Source: Sphagnum compactum (lineage: Eukaryota; Bryophyta; Sphagnopsida; Sphagnales). From it: 64,000 nt of DNA. This document shows positions 10,880-21,010 of the stretch, one piece after another. A program made the position numbers and the translations under genes. The notes beneath the pieces are model-generated. The model did not search any database, was not told where the DNA came from, and worked only from the letters and a program-made list of their open reading frames with translations. Location: assembly GCA_965153455.1 (NCBI GenBank), contig OZ234495.1, positions 3,348,001 through 3,412,000 on the forward strand. The letters are read 5' to 3'. The stretch's first letter is position 1. Each line of letters opens with the position of its first letter.

Positions 10880-13237
10880 TTATCTCCACCACTCTGGACA
10901 AAGCTCATAGAGATTTAGTAAAAATTGAGCTAAGAAAAGAGTGCAAATGATTCCACCAAAGCATACGGTGAAGATCATGTTCAGCTGATACTTTGCAATA
11001 GGAGGCAACACAACAAACCCCGCAGTTGCAAATGCACCGAGCACAAAGACGACAGAACTTGCCAGAAGAATGGAGGTATGCAAGAGCCCTCTGCGAACTT
11101 TTGCCACAGCTTCTTTGATGAATCCTTGTCTTGTGGGTAAAACACCACCAGCACCAGACAGAACAGTTGCAATTGCGAGGAAGAAAGAAAGACTGTTGAA
11201 AATCCAAAACACTTGGAGAGCTGGGTGTTGTTGTATGGCAGCATAGACTTCGTATGTTTGTGGTGGAGCAGGTGGTTGCTCCATGTACTGGGTGCCATAG
11301 TAAGTGGTGTACCCCAATGGAGGTTGTAACCATGCAGCAAAGGTGACACTGGCAATGAGAGCTGCACCGACAAGAATGGCATTTGCCGCATCCACATACA
11401 CTTGTCTATCTCTATACAACGCATTCACATACTCCTGCACATCGGAACGCTCGAGCAGAAGCTTCTCAATGTCCTTGTGTCCATTCTCTACAGCTAATTG
11501 GAGTGCAGTTCTTTCATGCTTATCCTCCTCAGTAGCTTGCAAGTGTCGGCCACTTGTCTCCAGACTCAATTCCTTCACAACATCTGTGTGTCCTTCCTTG
11601 GCAGCAAGATGCAAAGGTGTTTCCATTCTGTAGTTCTTCACATTCACATCCACATGTGGTTGCGACAGAAGCAATTTCACAATTTGCAAATGTCCTTTTT
11701 CAGCTGCATAGTGCAATGGGGTTTGATTCAGATGGTCTCGTAGATTCACATCCCATCCTGGATCCCATTCCGAGATTCGTTGTACCAATTTGGTGTAACC
11801 CATTTTTGCAGCCCAGTGGAGCAAGAGCTTCTTGTTCTGGCCACTGCCACCAGAGTTTTGTTGTGGCACCTGCAGCTGTTGTCCAGGGAAAGCAACTTCA
11901 TCTGCTATCCTTCTCAGAAGCACCTTGACGATCTCTTTGTGTTTTAGCTCACAAGCCAACTCCAACTGTTTGCTGTAGAGATGCTCAGTCCCAGGTTCTT
12001 GAGTGACTTCCACAGGATGCTCCAGAAGAAGCCACACGATATTGATATGTCCTTCCTTCTCAGCAATATCCAGAGCTGTAGCTCCACTCCCATCCATGGC
12101 ATTGCAATTGATGTGTTGTTTGCAGCCAAGGAGCTCAATCACTGTGGAGATGTTGCCATTCTTTGCAGCTAGATGCAAGGGGAGGGATTGATCATCAGCT
12201 TCAGCATTGACGTTGCAGTGTGGATTCTTTAGAAGCAAACTGACAACCTCGGCTCGTCCTCTTCCTGCAGCAAGGTGCAAGGGTGTGAACCCATACTTGT
12301 CTTTGGCGTTCACTGCTATCTCTTTCCTCATCAAGAGATGGGCTACCACGAGCTTGTGTCCTTCTCGCGCAGCTAAGTGCAATGGGGTCAGTCCATCCAC
12401 CGTCTCCGCTACTGCATCAGCAAGCCTTGGCCGAGGCAGCAATTCCAGCTCCATATCCGCCTCTAGCTGCAGCAGCGCATGCTGTGACTGCTGTTTCTTT
12501 GCTCTGGGATTGACATCGATCTTCGGGCTCTTGAGAAGCTCGTCTACTACACGAACATGACCTCTGCGAGCAGCCAAGTGCAAGGGAGTGAATTTGTCAC
12601 TGTCGCCAGCGTTGGCGTCGACGAAGTCTGCCAGTAATGGTTGCAAGAAAAACTTGACGAGTTCTCGGTGACCTTCACGAGCAGCATAGTGGAGAGCAGT
12701 CCGAGACAGGCAATCCAAGCAGGATCTGGAACTGCCCAGAAGAGACGACAAACTGCATGCTGATCTTTTCTCCAGCAGCTTCTCTAGCAACAATCTCGCC
12801 ATCTCTTCTCGCCCACTATCAGCAGCCATGTGAAAGACCGTGAAGCGCTCAGCACTAGTCCGAGCCTCCAAATCCACAAATGGGTTCTTCAGCAATAGCT
12901 TCACAGCTTCTGTGCATCCGCGTCTGACAGACAACAACAGCGGAGTGATTCCAAATAAAGCTCTAGCATTCACTTGCACTCCTCGCTCCTCCTGCATTGC
13001 AAGAAGCAACTTCAGCACTTGCGTGTGGTTGTTCCCTGCTGCCAAGTGCAGAGGCGTCCGTCGCAACTCGTCTACTGGGTTCAGATCATCGATCTCCCCA
13101 CTCTCCAGCATCTTCTTCACTGCCTCGTCGTTCCCTTCTTCAGCAGCTCTGTGCAGTGGTGTCAACCCCTGTGGTCCTGCTGCATCATGATCTCTACTCG
13201 AATTTCCCACTTCCATGATGTATACGAGAGAGATCAC
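10880..13237 (-). CDS. Ankyrin-repeat membrane protein (ANK-PGG type), single exon
   Basis: 785 residues without an intron. About 15 ankyrin repeats fill residues 20-600, shown by recurring TPLHLAAxxGH signatures (GLTPLHRAAEEGN, RRTPLHLAAGNNH, KFTPLHLAARRGH, NQTPLHYAAEKGH, METPLHLAAKEGH). A C-terminal membrane domain follows with four hydrophobic segments at about 617-638, 672-694, 718-745 and 752-776, ending LCPEWWR. This layout is that of plant ANK/PGG proteins such as ACD6- and ITN1-like proteins, which sit in the plasma membrane or endomembranes and act in defence or salt/ABA responses. The usual PGGY box after the first membrane segment reads PPLGY here, so the signature motif is altered. 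An alternative start at codon 8 (13216, MEVGNSSRD) is equally plausible because residues 1-7 look like leader. Low-complexity insertions (QEERG, KKQQSQH, QQNSGGSGQ) separate some repeats. Target and regulation cannot be told from the sequence. Confidence 0.93.
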   Translation of the reverse strand: MISLVYIMEVGNSSRDHDAAGPQGLTPLHRAAEEGNDEAVKKMLESGEIDDLNPVDELRRTPLHLAAGNNHTQVLKLLLAMQEERGVQVNARALFGITPLLLSVRRGCTEAVKLLLKNPFVDLEARTSAERFTVFHMAADSGREEMARLLLEKLLEKRSACSLSSLLGSSRSCLDCLSRTALHYAAREGHRELVKFFLQPLLADFVDANAGDSDKFTPLHLAARRGHVRVVDELLKSPKIDVNPRAKKQQSQHALLQLEADMELELLPRPRLADAVAETVDGLTPLHLAAREGHKLVVAHLLMRKEIAVNAKDKYGFTPLHLAAGRGRAEVVSLLLKNPHCNVNAEADDQSLPLHLAAKNGNISTVIELLGCKQHINCNAMDGSGATALDIAEKEGHINIVWLLLEHPVEVTQEPGTEHLYSKQLELACELKHKEIVKVLLRRIADEVAFPGQQLQVPQQNSGGSGQNKKLLLHWAAKMGYTKLVQRISEWDPGWDVNLRDHLNQTPLHYAAEKGHLQIVKLLLSQPHVDVNVKNYRMETPLHLAAKEGHTDVVKELSLETSGRHLQATEEDKHERTALQLAVENGHKDIEKLLLERSDVQEYVNALYRDRQVYVDAANAILVGAALIASVTFAAWLQPPLGYTTYYGTQYMEQPPAPPQTYEVYAAIQQHPALQVFWIFNSLSFFLAIATVLSGAGGVLPTRQGFIKEAVAKVRRGLLHTSILLASSVVFVLGAFATAGFVVLPPIAKYQLNMIFTVCFGGIICTLFLAQFLLNLYELCPEWWR

Positions 13238-13723
13238 AAGCTAATTCTCCGCCGGGTGGTCTTCCTCCTCCAAATCAATATCCCTTGCTCATAAGACATG
13301 TGAGCATCATCATTCAGAAATGCAATTCAGCGTCTCAACATACTCAACTCGATGTTCTGAACTGCAAGGAGATCACCTCTTTTCTCCTCAACTTTCTTTT
13401 CTTGCTGTGAAGGACTGCAAGCGCACCTGCTTGCAGAAAGAAGATGAATTCAGCGACTTCTTTACTCCATCACAAAAGCTTGAGAAGCTGCTGCAACGTC
13501 GTGGTTGGGAAAAATTAGCTGGTAACTGACACGCGATGATAACGGTACCCAGAAGCCATGGAGACGCATGGAGCTAGAAAGAAGAGAAACTCTTTGGAGC
13601 TAACTAACTCTTTTATCTGTTTGTTTGTTTGCTTGTTGCTGGCGGGTGCACGCTAGTCCCACCAGAAAGCAGCAACAGCAGCTCCACCCATGCTCAGTAT
13701 GTGCCCTGCAATTGTATTTCTGA
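13238..13723 (-). promoter_or_regulatory. 5' flank of the ankyrin gene
   Basis: Non-coding stretch of 486 bp between the ankyrin start codon and the 98-bp satellite array. It contains a GTTTGTTTGTTTG run near 13620 and a CAGCAACAGCAGC run near 13670. No TATA box is obvious. It probably holds the 5' UTR and core promoter. Confidence 0.4.
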
Positions 13724-14412
13724 CATTCAAGATTAATTATCTACATTTTCTCAACCTCACCCATAAAACTGAAACTCGGAGTGCAAAAGGTGGGAAACTA
13801 GTAATAGCAACTCACCTAGACCATTCAAGATTAATTATCTACATTTTCTCAACCTCACCCATAAAACTGAAACTCGGAGTGCAAAAGGTGGGAAACTAGT
13901 AATAGCAACTCACCTAGACCATTCAAGATTAATTATCTACATTTTCTCAACCTCACCCATAAAACTGAAACTCGAAGTGCAAAAGGTGGGTAACTACTAA
14001 TAGCAACTCACTTAGACCATTCAAGATTAATTATTTATATTTTCCCAACCTCACCCATAAAACTGAAACTCCAAGTGCAAAAGGTGAGAAACAACTTAAT
14101 AGCAACTCACTTAGACCATTCAAGATTAATTATTTATATTTTCCCAACCTCACCCATAAAACTGAAACTCGGAGTGCAAAAGGTGAGAAACTACTAATCG
14201 CAACTCACCTAGACCATTCAAGATTAATTATTTATATTTTCCCAACCTCACCCATAAAACTGAAACTCTAAGTGCGAAAGGTGAGAAACAACTTAATAGC
14301 AACTCACTTAGACCATTCAAGATTAATTATTTACATTTTCCCAACCTCACCCCTAAAACTGAAACTCGGAGTGCAAAAGGTGGGAAACTAGTAATAGCAA
14401 CTCACCTAGACC
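13724..14412 (+). repeat. Satellite array, 7 x about 98 bp
   Basis: The string CATTCAAGATTAATTAT starts at 13724, 13822, 13920, 14018, 14117, 14215 and 14314 (period 98-99). Each unit continues with CAACCTCACCCATAAAACTG, AAACTCGGAGTGCAAAAGGTGG and TAATAGCAACTCACCTAGAC. The first two units are nearly identical and inner units share private changes (CTTAGACC, TATTTTCCC), a sign of recent unequal exchange. Single dispersed relatives sit at 5.9 kb and, inverted, at 42.5 kb. The array lies about 0.5 kb upstream of the ankyrin gene. Confidence 0.95.
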
Positions 14413-16160
14413 AATCAAACCATCTAGCCAACCATCTAGCGAATTAATAAACAGCAGGTGTTAACTTTGCCGTGCCCTTTGGCAGCTGAGCCTCTCAGCT
14501 TCCTTCCTGTGCAAAAATGCTGGGCCATACCACTTTGCTGAGGCAAGCCGGCATGTTTTTTGACTTCTCTTCATTTAAGATTTGCTCTACAGTCCACCGG
14601 TGGAGTTGCTCTAACAGCCACTTGTGAAGCAAGCAAGCAAGCAAAGTCCGGCCTCGTTGGCAATCACGTATATTTACAGTATTATCAAATTGCTTCTACT
14701 GTACAACAACAAAGGGATAACATTAGGCCAAACATTACAATTTTGTTTAATTAAAATAAATTTCATCTATGAAATATCATCTATAATTGTATTTCATCAA
14801 TGAAGTTTATTCTCAATTATATTTTCTCCATGAAAAGTCAATTCTTTTTAGTGTGGATTTGATAGCCCTCTTATTTTTTTGTCATTCCTATGTTCATATA
14901 ACTATGCCGTATATAGTTATGTTGAAATTGTCACAATATGAATTATAATATGCAAAAAGTTATCTTTACCTATAGACTACAGAGCTCAATATGTTGTGTT
15001 GTGCCATTACTTTAAGATATCCATATAAATATATGTTACTCTTATTAATTAATCAACTTCTCCTGTACAGTGTACTATGTGTAGTGTGATTCATATTAAT
15101 TAGTTGTTGGGACCTCAAAATTCAATTGTTTTTCACTTGTGATGAGCATCTTTGATTGACCCATCACAAAAAATTTCAATCAAGCATTGGATGGGACAAA
15201 AATAGATACATTGTAATTTCCTCTTCGGCTGTTTACATAGGTTGCAAGAGGAGAACTTAGGGCACATGATATGGGATAAAGTGAGGTGCTATTGAGAAAA
15301 TGTTAGGAAAACATTGAGAATTTGGGGAACATTGTGAGAACTTGATGCAAACACATTGCGAACAACAAAATCAAAAAAATCCAACATCCTCCACCTTCTT
15401 CAAAATAAAAAAAAGGAAGTAAGACCCTTGAGTGCATGCTAATTCATCTCATTGGTTGCCAATAATTTTTATGCCTATGTTCTTTACCATAGGTGGGTAG
15501 AAAGGGGCTAATTTTCAAAACTCATTTATGATTTAACCCAACATAGAGCTTCCAACATTCAAATCCCTTTTGAAGTTGCCACTGGTTTCCAAAGATCCTC
15601 ATATTCACATTTGAAAAATTGGAAGGTTTCTTTCTTACTTTCAAAATTACATTTTGGCTTGAGTTTTTTTTAATGAGTACTTCACTTGCTAATTGTGGGT
15701 GCCATATTAAGATGCATACATTAGTGTATTCAGAAACGTCACTTTGTGTTTTTGGGTGAATGAAGCTTCATATTGAAGCTTGGGTGACATTCACCTAATC
15801 TTGCATTAGCTCAATCTAACCTTGCTATATCATTACCCTTTGCTTGATTCTGGTTGAAGTTCTTATGAAACTTTTTGAATCAAAAAGTTGGATTTGAAAT
15901 CACATTTTTGAATGAATAGATTGCACCAATATTTTAGCTAAAGGCTTTTGTTATAAGTAAAATTATTGTGAAAGGGGTTAAAAATTCATCAAAAGTTACA
16001 TATCTTCTAAGCCCTTTAATCTCTTTTTAAAATCGGTACACATGAAAAATGTATATATCTTCCAAAACAAACATATCTTTCAAACATAAAACAATGTTTG
16101 TTAACAATTAAATATTTTCAAGGACCCTGCTATTATTCACATCTTTCCACAAAATGTTTA
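14413..16160. other. No gene seen
   Basis: AT-rich intergenic DNA. It has a few short local repeats (AAGCAAGCAAGCAAGC near 14630; ATGAAATATCATCTAT/ATGAAGTTTATTCTC near 14765-14835) and no frame with conserved content. Confidence 0.6.
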
Positions 16161-16162
16161 TC

Positions 16163-16412
16163 TTACCCTAAGGTCAGTTTCATCATTAAATAATCCTCGA
16201 AATAGTGAAATGAAATTTTGTGAAAAGATGAAGTTGACATGTTGAAAATCATCCTAATTATCATAGGCCACACTCTGCATAATTTCACTACTCATATCAC
16301 AATATTATAGTAGAAGCTGGAAAAAAATATAATTTCAAAATTAAAAAACGAAGTCATTTTTTGAAAAAATATAATTATTCGTTTTGTCAATGTGGAAACT
16401 GACCCTAGGCGA
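16163..16412 (+). repeat. Dispersed repeat pair member A (about 245 bp)
   Basis: From TTACCCTAAGGTCAGTTTCA through AGTTGACATGTTGAAAATCA to GTTTTGTCAATGTGGAAAC, the sequence matches 38745-38992 in the same orientation with roughly 85-90 percent identity by eye. It contains no coding sequence. Edges are sharp at TTACCCTAAGG on the left and GTGGAAACY on the right. Confidence 0.85.
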
Positions 16413-16879
16413 CGGTATTTGCTCTCAGTGCAACAATGTTGGTGCAAGCCCCACTAGTGAAAATGCACATTACAACAAGTGTTTGAAGTCTCAAAGTACG
16501 CGGACAATCAAATTATGTGAAGTTTTTTTAAAACAAGTGCCTTTCACATTTGAAAAATTAGGAAAATAGTTGCCATTCACATGTGAAGTGTCCCACAAAT
16601 TTTTACTCTTCGCTAGAAGGGTAAAATGCCATTGGAGGGCATTGAAGCCTTCAAATTTGGGGCTACCCCCTACCAAACAGTAGGAACACATTACTGGTGT
16701 GAGCCACCCTTTTTAGGGTTTTGGAGAGTTTTAGGGCCATTGCAAGTGGATCGATGACGTTCAATCTGGAAGAAAAGCCCATTTTTTAAGCTGGCTATAT
16801 TAAAAACTTAAAGTGCTAAAGTCAAGAGCTTTTGAGATTTTCAATAGCCATAATTCAATATTTTTTATAAAAAAATCGC

Positions 16880-17472
16880 CAGATTTCAACAAATGCAAGA
16901 GGAAAGTGTGTGACCAAACTCTGTTACTTTTGTGGGGGTGTTGAAAGCATGTGCCAGCATGGTTGTGATTGAAGAGGGCAGGTGTGTTCATCAGCAGATC
17001 ATTTCAAAGTGGTTTGGAGTCTGATGTCATTGTGGGGAGTAGCTTGGTGGACATGTATGCAAAATAAAGAGCTGGGTCGCACTTGGATTGAAGAGAATAA
17101 TGAGGTGCATATGTTTGTAGTAGAGGACAAAGACCACCCCCAGATTATTGAAATTCATGCAGTATTGCAGATATTGTTAAGGCTCATGCATGATGTGGGT
17201 ACATGCCTCATGCAAAATTTGTTCTGCATGATGTGGAGGAAGAAGATAAGGCATTTCATTTGTGTTGCAATAGCTTGGAACTGGCTATTGCATTTGGGCT
17301 CATAATATGGCTCCTGGTAGTCCTGTCCAAATAAAAAAGATTTGTGGGTTTGTAAAGATTGACACACTTCCACAAAGTTCATCTCAAAAATAGTTGGTAG
17401 AGCAATCATGGTAAGGGATGCCAATCCGTTTCATCACTTTGAAGACGGTGCATGTTCTTGCATGGACTACTG
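16880..17472 (+). pseudogene. PPR-DYW pentatricopeptide repeat pseudogene
   Basis: Plant organelle RNA-editing PPR protein relic. Readable pieces, in order but in shifting frames, are QQMQEE and PNSVTFVGVLKACASM (PPR, about 16880-16960), EGRCVHQQII and VGSSLVDMYAK (about 16970-17065), then a jump to the E region (GRTWIEENNEVHMFVVEDKD, about 17073-17135, with HPQIIEIHA) and the DYW tail (HDVEEEDKAFH, SLELAIAFGLI, then [20 protein letters not shown] ending near 17472). The stretch between the PPR and the E domain is deleted, stops and frameshifts abound, and the CxxC part of the deaminase core is degraded. It is non-functional. No intron is needed, as expected of these usually intronless genes. 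Confidence 0.92.
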
Positions 17473-18985
17473 GCGATGCCAGTAATCTGTTTTGTCAATC
17501 CCTATATCAAGTTCATTTTGTTTACAGTAGCATGTCTAGTGATATTCTAACACAGTTCAACAACGTTATCAGATGTGGTACCACTGAAAAGGTGGCTGTG
17601 CAATGGCCTCCCTGGAGTTTGAGTTTTGGTTTCATGCCTCTACCATTGGTAGCACTTAGGTCAGGTGCCTCTTTCGCCTTATGTATGTAAGGAGTTATTT
17701 TGGAAAACGAGTGGATATTGAGACGATTAAAATTGATGACAATTGTTCAACACTTGGAAGCCCTCGGTAAAATTGAAGAAGACTCATTCTACTTAATGCA
17801 AACTAGAAAGGCATCACAATATCAGGAAAGTAGGACAATCCTGTGCATGAGTGTTACTCTACTTTTGTCAGGTGGATTGTCATGGTGTCATAATCATAAG
17901 TGTGCAGACATCAGAAGAAATTTCCTCCTTTCGATTTAGCTGCCAATATAAACCCCCCTCTTTTCTACAATAACTAAACTTGGTTTGAACCTTTCCACCA
18001 ACATTCGGGAGTACATAGTGCACGACATTTTAAGAAATGAAACATAGATATTCAGATGAAGTTTGTGATACATGACTCTGCTAGTTAGGGAGCAAAAGAC
18101 AATCTGTGGCAAAATCCATCAATGACAGTTGGATGCAATGTTCTTGAAGACTAAATTACTTATGTGGAATGGAGGAATGATTGACTAATCCAGGTTCTTA
18201 ATTGTCTTTCCAAGCACATTTTGAATGACAATTTTCATAGCATTATTGAAGGGTTGTCCGAGGAATGTGTTAGCCCACAAATTCTTTGGTCACCATCTTC
18301 AAACAAATTTCATGACAAAAACTGGCCATATTTCCAAGTTTCAATCCATGAATAGACCATGGAAGGAAGACATGCTAGGTTGAAATTATGGTCACTGGTC
18401 AACATTGGCTGACCATCAGGTGTAAGGCACATAGCATAAATATGCCCATTAACTCATCATGTAATCAATCTCATTAGGTTAATCAAAAGAGATTTGGATA
18501 GGTGCTGCAGAATCACACTTGCGCTCCACTACTCCCTCACACAAAAAAAAAAACTCAATCCCAATTTCTCCCCATCTTTCAAACCAATGTGTCAAATAAA
18601 CTCAATATCAACTAAGCTCATTCCTTTTATCCACTCCTCAAAAACCTCCTTGATCTCTTGGGTGCAAGGATCAATGCACAGCATATGAGTCCAAAGTGTT
18701 CTGACACAAGATTGTCCACTCAGCCTAACTTAATCCTTTGCAATTCTTTCATACTTACCAAACCTCACATTCCAGTTTGCAGCTCAGGTGTGGTAAGGAA
18801 GAGGAAACCATGAAGAGGAAAAAAAACAGAGCCCACACTTCCAATACAGTTCAGAAACACTATCCAATTATGAACCCTCACAGATCTGGTTGCAAGGCCA
18901 AGAACAAAACTTAAGCCACAATCCAAGTAAAAAGTTCCAGTATTGCCAAGAAGAAAATCTTTCATTCTATGAGCACACTTAGTAC
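17473..18985. other. No gene seen
   Basis: Anonymous DNA downstream of the PPR relic. Frames at 17418-17690 and 17700-17939 lack conserved features, although the first overlaps the end of the DYW relic in another frame. Confidence 0.5.
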
Positions 18986-18989
18986 AAAT

Positions 18990-19640
18990 GAGAGACTTGA
19001 GATGCAGCAAGTTATCAGCCAATAATGAAAACCTGTCACAACCCACCACAGGCCAAGCATCACGCAGTTTGCTAAGAAGAGCTCCACAGAGAGACCAAGA
19101 AGCTCCAGTCCTGCAATTCACAGACCAACAAAAAAACTATACAACTGGTCTCATAAGTGAAGCTCAAACACAAAGCTACAGTGTGATGCCTGAAGAGAAT
19201 ACCAAATGAATGGAGATGTTGTCAGCCAATTGTGAAAACGCCTGTTGCCACAAACCAAGCATCATGCAGTTTGCTATGAAGTTCCAGAGAGACCAAGAAG
19301 AAGCTCTAGTCCTAAAATTCACAGACCAATAAGGACAACACTGTACAAATCTTCTCACAACTGAGCATATAAAACACAACTACACAATGGTGTGATGCCT
19401 GGAGAGAAATACCATACGAATGGACATGTTGTCAGCCAATAATCAAAACCTGTGTCAACACACACCAAGCATCATGTGGTTTGCTAAGAAGCTCTAGAGA
19501 GACCAAGAAGCTTGAGTCGCAAAAATTAACCTAATGACAAAATAACAAGACTACACAATTTGGTCTTGTAACTAAGCTTGCAACACAAAGGCTATCGTGT
19601 GATGATGCCTGCAGAGAAACATATGATATGAATTGAGGAA
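18990..19640. repeat. Tandem repeat, about 209 bp x 3, in the 3' flank of the 19.7 kb gene
   Basis: GTTRTCAGCCAATNRTGAAAAC starts near 19011, 19218 and 19428. It is followed by CCAAGCATCAYGYRGTTTGC, then AGAGAGACCAAGAAG, an ACAACTG/ACACAA block, and GTGTGATGCCTGNAGAGAA. Copies are about 75-85 percent alike by eye. The array ends about 45 bp before the stop codon of the minus-strand gene at 19687. Confidence 0.85.
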
Positions 19641-19686
19641 CAGAACACTAAAACCGGGCACCATACATACCATTTCTCATTTTCTG

Positions 19687-20303
19687 TCATTTGGAGGAAA
19701 CTGTTGTTGCTGTTGTTGTGTGTTCTGGTGGAGTGTTGGGATTCTTCCTCTCAATCTTGGGTGGCTCCACAGAGAACACAAACTGCTTCTCATCAGGATG
19801 CTCACCAATGGAGTTGCACTCCTTTCTAACTCGTCGATTCTCCCTCATCCATCGCAGTATCAGTTTCATGTGTCTCTTGCTCCTGAAACCTGAATTCTCT
19901 AACTGATTTCTCTCCCACCCATCTTTCCAATTATTTGACAAAGCTTCCGCCATTATGACAAATGGACGAAATGGGGAGAGAAATTGCTTCCAGCAGCTGC
20001 AATCATCAAAGATTGCTGCAACTCTATAGATTCTTTTCATAAGGAGGGACTAGAGAGTCAGGAAACAAACCAGCCAGACTCGACTTTTGTATCTGATAGT
20101 GATGTTCATGAGAAGGGGGGAAGGGGAGAGCATACCTGAGAAGCGTGTTTCCAGCAGTCTCGAACAGTAAGAGGTCCATGTTCTTTCAAGATGTTGAAGA
20201 GATTCTCCATAGCAGGTTGCACCCCATCTCCAAGCTCCGACAGTTTCACTGGCTTGGGTCCAGCTGATTTTCTAGCCAACAGCCTCACTGCCGTTGCAAA
20301 CAT
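19687..20303 (-). CDS. Small conserved plant protein, probably mitochondrial
   Basis: Two-exon model: exon 1 at 20303-20136 (56 codons) and exon 2 at 19902-19687 (71 codons plus TGA). The 233-bp intron has donor CTCAG/GTATGC and acceptor AAATCAG/TTAGAG, both in phase 0, giving 127 aa. The start MFATAVRLLARKSAGPKPVK is basic and lacks acidic residues, fitting a mitochondrial presequence. It is followed by LFNILKEHGPLTVRDCWKHA and, across the junction, SKRHMKLILRWMRENRRVRK. From memory, this block resembles short plant proteins annotated as uncharacterised or as plant-specific mitoribosome subunits; that assignment is tentative. The C-terminus is polar and threonine-rich (PEHTTTATTVSSK). The 5' side has TC and CA microsatellites, and the gene is divergent from the PDRG1-like gene 0.7 kb away. 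An in-frame Met 31 codons upstream belongs to the microsatellite leader and was not chosen. Confidence 0.82.
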
Positions 20304-20554
20304 CACTGTGTACGTGTGTGTCTGTTTCTCTCTCTCTCTCTCTGTTTCGATCCTTCTGCCCTGCTCTCCCTGCCCAGACAGATAGACGACACACACACAA
20401 ACGGTGCACTACGCCTATATATGAAACTTCAGTCCTCCCCTCACTCCTTCAGCTGCAGAAGAAACCTCTGAATCCAAACCCCACACCAGTAGAAAGAGGA
20501 AATCCTGAGAAATCGCAAACCTATAATAATGTTTGCCTTTTGTGATTCCTGCAC

Positions 20555-21010
20555 ATAGGGTTCATGATCTGAGACAGTAGCAAAAAGCTCACAAAACCCT
20601 GGAAACAGTAGTGTCTGACGCTGAGAGAGGCAGGGGGTTTAAACCCTAAGTAGTCCAACGCTTACACACCCATCAAGCGATGATGCCAGGAGACAGATAG
20701 CAACAGAGAGCATGCTTGTTCTTCTTGCCGTGCACACGAATGACTGCTGCAAGTGTTTTCAGAAATGGACGGAGTGCATACAATAGGGTTCATGATCCGA
20801 GACAGTAGCAATAAGCTCACAAAACCCTGGAAACCGTAGTGCCTGACGCTTAAAGAGGCAGGAGACTTAAACCCTAAGTACTACAACGCTTACACCCATC
20901 AAAACATGACGCCAGGAGGAGACAGGTAGCAACAGAGACATGCTTGTTCTTCTTGCTGTGCACCTCACTGACTGCTGCAACAAGTGTTTTCAGAAATGGA
21001 TGGAGTGCAG
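20555..21010 (+). repeat. Tandem duplication, 2 x 228 bp, covering the PDRG1-like start
   Basis: ATAGGGTTCATGATCYGAGA starts at 20555 and 20783. Both copies run through CTCACAAAACCCTGGAAAC, GCCAGGAGRAGACAGRTAGC and CATGCTTGTTCTTCTTGC to AGAAATGGAYGGAGTGCA. The second copy ends in the first codons of the real gene. The first copy therefore carries a duplicate ATG (20765), which opens a 24-codon frame ending at TAG 20837-20839. Confidence 0.9.

Noticed and set aside
10905-12560. Secondary frames overlapping the ankyrin gene on both strands
   Set aside because: They are shadows of a 785-codon gene with a clear repeat and membrane-domain signature.
13724-14412. CRISPR-like appearance of evenly spaced repeats
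   Set aside because: Units are contiguous and similar along their whole length, with no unique spacers, and the genes are spliced eukaryotic ones.
17700-17939. Continuation of the PPR gene beyond the DYW end
   Set aside because: The DYW terminus is the natural end of the protein, and the following frame shows no PPR spacing.
18765-19379. Minus and plus frames inside the 209-bp repeat
   Set aside because: They follow the tandem repeat and share no homology beyond it.
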